Made by a program: the position numbers and the translations under genes. 27,271 nucleotides of DNA from Ruminococcaceae bacterium UBA794 (GTDB lineage Bacteria; Bacillota; Clostridia; Oscillospirales; Ruminococcaceae), in NCBI GenBank assembly GCA_002304735.1, contig DBIU01000105.1:3169-30439 (forward strand). Reading direction: 5' to 3'. A model generated the notes under the pieces. It was given only the letters and a program-made list of their open reading frames with translations. It did no database searches and was not told the origin of the DNA. How positions within the stretch are numbered: position 1 is the first letter of the stretch; each line of letters opens with the position of its first letter. This document shows positions 23,826 through 27,271 of this stretch, piece by piece.

Positions 23826-24452
23826 ATGAAGAACTACTATATATACCTTATAAGGCACGGAATTACGCAGGGAAATCTTGACGGAAGATACATCGGTCAG
23901 ACAAATCTCTCGCTTTGTCCCGAGGGGCGGCGGCAGATTGAGTCATATTGCGCGGACGAGGTTTATCCGGAAGTGCAGAAAGTCTACTCATCGCCGCTTG
24001 CGCGCTGTCTGGAAACCGCCGAGATTATTTATCCCGACAACAAGCTGATGATAGTGGACGAGCTTTCAGAGATGAATTTCGGCGATTTCGAGGGCAAAAC
24101 GCAGGCGCAGCTTCGAGATTTGCGCGAGTACTCCGATTGGCTTAAGGGCGGCGCGGAGTCCGCTCCACCGAACGGCGAGAAGTTCGGCGATTTCACGCTC
24201 CGCTGTATCGAGGGGCTTGACGCTGTGTTCACCGATATGATGAACGCGAATATCGAAAACGCAGCCGTCGTCACGCACGCGGGCGTTATCACAAACCTGC
24301 TTTGCGGCTATGGACTTCCGAAAGGCAGACCCGCGGACTATATGTGCGGCGCGGGAGGCGGCTTTGAGATTATTCTCACGCCGTTTTTGTGGCAGAAGGG
24401 GCCGACTTTCGAGATAGGCGGCAGGCTGATTACGGAGAACAGAGGGGTTTGA
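23826..24452 (+). CDS. Histidine phosphatase family protein (phosphoglycerate-mutase-like)
   Basis: The 208-residue cytosolic enzyme has the branch 1 histidine phosphatase core: LIRHGITQGN with nucleophile H11, SSPLARCLETAEII with R60, ELSEMNFGDFEGK with the acid E82, and VVTHAGVITNL with H151. Relatives include CobC (alpha-ribazole phosphatase), broad-specificity phosphatases and cofactor-dependent phosphoglycerate mutases. The GDFEGKT context favours a phosphatase over the glycolytic mutase, and no cobalamin genes are near, so the substrate is open. AAGGAGG (23812-23818) precedes the ATG. The next gene begins one base after its stop, so the two are cotranscribed. I see no strong promoter in the 139-base gap before it. 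Confidence 0.92.
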   Translation: MKNYYIYLIRHGITQGNLDGRYIGQTNLSLCPEGRRQIESYCADEVYPEVQKVYSSPLARCLETAEIIYPDNKLMIVDELSEMNFGDFEGKTQAQLRDLREYSDWLKGGAESAPPNGEKFGDFTLRCIEGLDAVFTDMMNANIENAAVVTHAGVITNLLCGYGLPKGRPADYMCGAGGGFEIILTPFLWQKGPTFEIGGRLITENRGV

Positions 24453-24453
24453 A

Positions 24454-25383
24454 ATGAAGCGGATTTTTGCGATAATAGCGGCGCTGGCGCTTATTTTCAC
24501 GCTCAGCGGCTGCAAAAACGAAGAAAAGGACGTACCCAAAAACTACGTCAATCCGCCGTTTTTTATTGTCAGGGACGAGGAAACGGGCGGCGAAGCTTAT
24601 TTGCTCGGTTCGATGCACGTCGGGCTTCCGAACACGGTTTATCCCGAAGCCGTGTACAGTTCGCTTGACGAATGTGAAACGGTTGCGTGCGAAATTGACC
24701 TGATTGAGATTGAAAAGAAGCGCGACGAGGTTAACGAAGCGATGAAAGTGTTCGAGTGCAAGTCGGCGCGGGAGCTTATCGGCGACGATTACGACGAAAT
24801 TACGAAGTATTTCACAGAGCGCGGAATTAACACAAATCAGCTTGAGAAATACATTCCCGCGATGTGGAGCATTACGCTTTCGCAAAAAGCCTCGTCCGAC
24901 GCGGGATATGACACGAAATACGGCACGGACCGTGAAATTCTGACGATTGCGAAGCAAAAAGGCAAAAAGATTGTCGAGCTTGAAACCGCCGAGGAGCAAT
25001 ATATAATCAACGCGAACCAGTCGCGGGAATTGCAGGTTTATTCGCTTAAGAACGCGGTTTCCGTGCCTTACGAGCAGCTTATGGCGCAGAGCGGAGCGCT
25101 TTATCTTGCGTGGAGTACGAATAATTCCACACTTATCGAAACGATGCTTTCCGGCGGCAGAATACCCGATGAGATTGCCGAGGATTATAAAAAATATTAC
25201 TCGGAGATGTATGAAAAGCGTCAGGAAAAAATGGCGGAATACGTTGTAAAAGCGCTTAAAAACGGCGAAAAAGTGTTTGTGGTGGTCGGCGCGGCGCATT
25301 ATTTCGCTGCTCCCGATATTCTTGATTTTATCGAAAAAGCGGGTTATTCAGTCGAAAAGTTTTACTATGAAAACGCGGCTTGA
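24454..25383 (+). CDS. TraB/GumN family lipoprotein
   Basis: The 309-residue protein starts with a lipoprotein signal peptide: MKR, a hydrophobic stretch, and lipobox LSGC with the lipidated cysteine at 20, so it should be anchored outside the cell membrane. The mature part is a TraB/GumN domain (PF01963 type): YLLGSMHVGLPNTVYPEAV (49-67) with the conserved GSxH, CEIDL, TDREILTIAKQKGKKIVELE and the C-terminal second GxxH in VFVVVGAAHYF. Family members are proposed metalloproteases or hydrolases related to Tiki; activity is inferred. It is coupled to the histidine phosphatase gene and followed by a strong terminator. Length is normal. Confidence 0.9.
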   Translation: MKRIFAIIAALALIFTLSGCKNEEKDVPKNYVNPPFFIVRDEETGGEAYLLGSMHVGLPNTVYPEAVYSSLDECETVACEIDLIEIEKKRDEVNEAMKVFECKSARELIGDDYDEITKYFTERGINTNQLEKYIPAMWSITLSQKASSDAGYDTKYGTDREILTIAKQKGKKIVELETAEEQYIINANQSRELQVYSLKNAVSVPYEQLMAQSGALYLAWSTNNSTLIETMLSGGRIPDEIAEDYKKYYSEMYEKRQEKMAEYVVKALKNGEKVFVVVGAAHYFAAPDILDFIEKAGYSVEKFYYENAA

Positions 25384-25447
25384 GTTACCGAAATAAAAGA
25401 ATTAAAACGCCATTTTCGCGGGCAAAAACTACTTTTTTGACAAGCTG

Positions 25448-25476
25448 AGGCAGCCTTCGGGCTGCTTTTTCTTTTT
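25448..25476 (+). terminator. Rho-independent terminator after the TraB/GumN gene
   Basis: GCAGCC (25450-25455), a UUCG tetraloop (25456-25459) and GGCTGC (25460-25465) form a very stable hairpin followed by TTTTTCTTTTT. Confidence 0.92.
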
Positions 25477-25484
25477 GGCAAAAT

Positions 25485-25516
25485 AGTTTCACCGGATTTT
25501 CCGAAACTCATATAAT
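25485..25516 (+). promoter_or_regulatory. Promoter with inverted repeat before feoAB
   Basis: TTTCAC (25487-25492), an 18-base spacer and a perfect TATAAT (25511-25516) make a plausible promoter. An inverted repeat AGTTTC (25485-25490) / GAAACT (25503-25508), with an inner CGGA/TCCG pair, overlaps the -35 box and fills the spacer. That is the expected place for a repressor operator. It does not look like a classical Fur box. Confidence 0.55.
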
Positions 25517-25522
25517 GAATTG

Positions 25523-25725
25523 TAAAAAACTATGGCAACACCGCATAATTATTTTCGTTCAATCACGCCGAGATTTTTTCGTCAAATTATGCTAAATCGA
25601 CGCAGGAATACTGTATGAATTGCTTAGGAGATTTAGTGCAAGAGAACGGAAAAATATCAAGCGAGTAAATGAAAAAGGCGAAGCCGAAAACTTCGCGGTG
25701 TTACCCGATGAAATCAGGTGAAAAA
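25523..25725 (+). promoter_or_regulatory. Long feoA leader with inverted repeats, class unknown
   Basis: About 200 bases separate the predicted transcript start from the feoA ATG. Perfect 8-base arms GCATAATT (25543-25550) and AATTATGC (25585-25592) can close a 34-base loop. A second hairpin GCGAAG/CTTCGC (25678-25683, 25691-25696) lies just before the feoA ribosome site (AGGTG, 25716-25720). Between them is a 17-codon ORF. I cannot match it to a known riboswitch class, and no obvious intrinsic terminator is present inside. Confidence 0.4.
25615..25668 (+). CDS. Possible 17-residue leader peptide upstream of feoA
   Basis: An ATG at 25615 with AGGA seven bases upstream opens a short frame encoding MNCLGDLVQENGKISSE and ending TAA at 25666-25668. 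The next three bases are an ATG in another frame that reads directly into feoA. It could be a translated leader affecting the hairpin before feoA, or chance; nothing in the peptide is diagnostic. Confidence 0.3.
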   Translation: MNCLGDLVQENGKISSE

Positions 25726-25962
25726 ATGGCTAAAACAAACGTTTTGTCCGAAATGAAAATCGGAGAAACCGCCGTTGTAAAACGGCTTAACATACACGGT
25801 TCAATGCGCCGCAGACTGCTCGATTTGGGGCTTTGCGAGAACGCAGTCGTGAAATGCGTCGGAAAAAGTCCGCTCGGCGACCCGTCGGCATATCTCATCT
25901 GCGGCGCTGTAATCGCAATCCGTGCCGCAGACGCGCGCGGCGTTATCGTAAGGGGGATTTGA
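25726..25962 (+). CDS. feoA: Ferrous iron transport protein A (FeoA)
   Basis: This 78-residue cytosolic SH3-like beta-barrel protein assists FeoB in Fe(II) uptake. Diagnostic stretches are LSEMKIGETAVVKRL, RRRLLDLGLCENAVVKCVG and a C-terminal GAVIAIRAADARGVIV. The ATG at 25726 has AGGTG upstream and gives a normal FeoA length; the frame stays open to an ATG at 25669, which would add a 19-residue Lys-rich tail that looks like leader sequence. The feoB ATG immediately follows its TGA, so the two are translated together. Confidence 0.93.
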   Translation: MAKTNVLSEMKIGETAVVKRLNIHGSMRRRLLDLGLCENAVVKCVGKSPLGDPSAYLICGAVIAIRAADARGVIVRGI

Positions 25963-27271
25963 ATGGGACTTACTGCGTCATCAACGGGAATTTGCGCTAA
26001 AGACAGCGGTCTTGACGTGAAAAAACATTCAGCGGACGATAAAATAATAGCGGTTGCGGGCAACCCGAACGTCGGAAAAAGCACGCTGTTTAACGCGCTT
26101 ACGGGACTTCATCAGCACACGGGAAACTGGCCCGGAAAGACGGTTTCATCGGCGCAGGGCTTTTGCAAAACCGAGGATTTTGGGTATGTTCTGGTCGATA
26201 TTCCGGGGACGTATTCCCTGCTCGCTCATTCCGCCGAGGAAGAAGTCGCGCGGAATTTCATCTGTTTCGGCGGCGCGGACGCGGTTGTTGTGGTATGCGA
26301 CGCAACCTGCCTTGAAAGAAGCCTCAACCTCGCGCTTCAGATTATGGAGATTTTCCCGAAAACGATTGTCTGCGTAAACCTGCTTGACGAAGCGAAGCGC
26401 GCGGGGATTGAGATTGACCTTGAATTGCTTGAGAAACGGCTCGGCGTGCCTGTTGCAGGGACGTCCGCGCACAAGAAAAAAACGCTTTCTTCGCTTACGG
26501 AAAAGCTTGATTTGATTTGCTCCGGCGCGATAAAGCCAAATCCGCGAAAACTTCGATATTCCGAGCCGATTGAAAAGGCGATTTCGGAGGTCGAGGGTGA
26601 AATTGACGAGCGTTACTCCGCGAAAATACCCGCGCGTCGGCTTGCGATTATGCTTATTGACAGCGATAATTCGTTCAGAAACGAGCTGAAAAGCTGCTTT
26701 GGCGAAGAATTTTTTACGGATAAGCTGAATTTGGCGGTTGAACGCGCTCGGACAATTCTCGCGGCAGCGGGAATAACCTCGGATATGCTTTCGGACAAAA
26801 TCACGTCCTGCATACTGAAAAACGCTGCTGAGGCGGCGCAGGGAGCTGTTTCGCAGCCGCAGAAAAAGGTATCGAAAATCGACAAGCTGCTCACAAGCAG
26901 AGCGCTTGGATTTCCGATTATGATTTTGGCGCTGATGGTTGTGTTTTGGATAACGATTGTCGGTGCGAATTACCCGTCCGAGTGGCTAAGCGCGGGGCTT
27001 TTTTGGCTCGGCGACAGGCTTTCGGAGCTGTTTGTGAAGCTAAACGCGCCCGAGTGGCTTCGCGGAGTTGCAGTTGACGGCGCGTATCGCGTGCTTGCGT
27101 GGGTCGTGTCGGTAATGCTGCCGCCGATGGCGATTTTCTTCCCGCTGTTCACGCTGCTCGAGGACCTAGGCTACCTGCCGCGAGTCGCCTACAACCTCGA
27201 CAAGCCGTTCCATAAGTGCAAAGCCTGCGGCAAACAGGCGCTTTGTATGACGATGGGCTATACGATTTTGC
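25963..27271 (+). CDS. feoB: Ferrous iron transporter FeoB (3' end beyond the window)
   Basis: The frame is open for 436 codons and runs off the right edge. The N-terminal G domain has G1 GNPNVGKST (about residue 34), G3 DIPGTYSLLAHS and G4-like VNLLDEAKRAGI, with FeoB-type HQHTGNWPGKTV as switch I. A helical regulatory domain follows, then the first membrane segments (ALGFPIMILALMVVFWITIV, LAWVVSVMLPPMAIFFPLFT) and EDLGYLPRVAYNLDKPF. The short KCKACGKQALCM stretch fits the clostridial FeoB branch. After it, where GFGCN is usual in the gate region, the frame reads GYTIL up to the edge. FeoB imports Fe(II) across the cell membrane. It is the partner of feoA. Confidence 0.92.
   Translation, partial: MGLTASSTGICAKDSGLDVKKHSADDKIIAVAGNPNVGKSTLFNALTGLHQHTGNWPGKTVSSAQGFCKTEDFGYVLVDIPGTYSLLAHSAEEEVARNFICFGGADAVVVVCDATCLERSLNLALQIMEIFPKTIVCVNLLDEAKRAGIEIDLELLEKRLGVPVAGTSAHKKKTLSSLTEKLDLICSGAIKPNPRKLRYSEPIEKAISEVEGEIDERYSAKIPARRLAIMLIDSDNSFRNELKSCFGEEFFTDKLNLAVERARTILAAAGITSDMLSDKITSCILKNAAEAAQGAVSQPQKKVSKIDKLLTSRALGFPIMILALMVVFWITIVGANYPSEWLSAGLFWLGDRLSELFVKLNAPEWLRGVAVDGAYRVLAWVVSVMLPPMAIFFPLFTLLEDLGYLPRVAYNLDKPFHKCKACGKQALCMTMGYTIL

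Noticed and set aside
24430..25299. 289-codon minus-strand ORF opposite the TraB/GumN gene
   Set aside because: Basic, Phe/Arg-rich shadow; the plus strand has a lipobox and paired GxxH motifs.
25523..25725. NiCo riboswitch in the feoA leader
   Set aside because: I could not find its conserved junction sequences; the leader is reported as unassigned instead.
1..27271. CRISPR arrays, insertion sequences, prophage genes
   Set aside because: No regularly spaced repeats, transposase/integrase motifs or phage structural genes were seen on either strand.

Overview
The window looks like chromosomal DNA of a Clostridia bacterium, probably Oscillospiraceae/Ruminococcus-like. Supporting points are Gram-positive AGGAGG-type ribosome binding sites, textbook TTGACA-17-TATAAT promoters, a long rlmB-tadA-rimM-trmD-era run of translation genes, a NatA-like exporter, a YceG/TelA/TerD stress cluster and a clostridial-type FeoB. 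I see no phage, transposase, CRISPR array or insertion sequence. The taxon is an inference from gene content and style; no rRNA is present.

Layout. (1) 1-1108, minus strand: an ABC exporter (ATPase plus the start of its permease) in markedly AT-rich DNA. (2) 1309-1515: a complete tRNA-Leu(GAG) unit with its own promoter and terminator. (3) 1523-6909, plus strand: a four-gene Ter stress operon (terD, a beta-helix/TerD fusion, a YceG-type protein, TelA) with a perfect promoter and a shared bidirectional terminator. (4) 14784 down to 6914, minus strand: a tightly packed operon of GNAT acetyltransferase, comM/yifB, malQ, a ttcA-like tRNA thiolase, pullulanase and an M24 aminopeptidase P. (5) 14985-23026, plus strand: rlmB, a 1001-residue degenerate P-type ATPase-like membrane protein, tadA, a Wzx-type flippase, rimM, trmD with a long C-terminal extension, and era, most of them overlapping or nearly so. 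(6) 23027-23686, minus strand: an XRE regulator whose stop codon abuts that of era. (7) 23826-25383, plus strand: a histidine phosphatase and a TraB/GumN lipoprotein, closed by a strong terminator. (8) 25487-27271, plus strand: feoA and the start of feoB behind a roughly 200-nt leader that contains inverted repeats and a small ORF.

How the genes work together. Block 4 combines glycogen/maltodextrin breakdown (MalQ, pullulanase) with a tRNA-modification enzyme and peptidase, probably as one transcript. Block 5 is a translation and RNA-maturation operon (rRNA methylation, A34 deamination, 16S maturation, m1G37, 30S assembly GTPase) into which two membrane proteins of different character are inserted. 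Block 3 is a cytoplasmic and membrane-associated stress module of the tellurite/TerD class, without a TerC gene nearby.

Most notable points: the protein at 15742-18747 keeps the eight-helix plan and domain order of a P1B-type ATPase but has lost every catalytic signature and gained a roughly 400-residue polar N-terminus. There is also a sharp composition and codon-use break inside terD, an orphan structured leader before feoA, and a TerD-domain protein with an N-terminal beta-helix-like segment and no normal start codon. All calls were made by eye from the sequence, without database searches.
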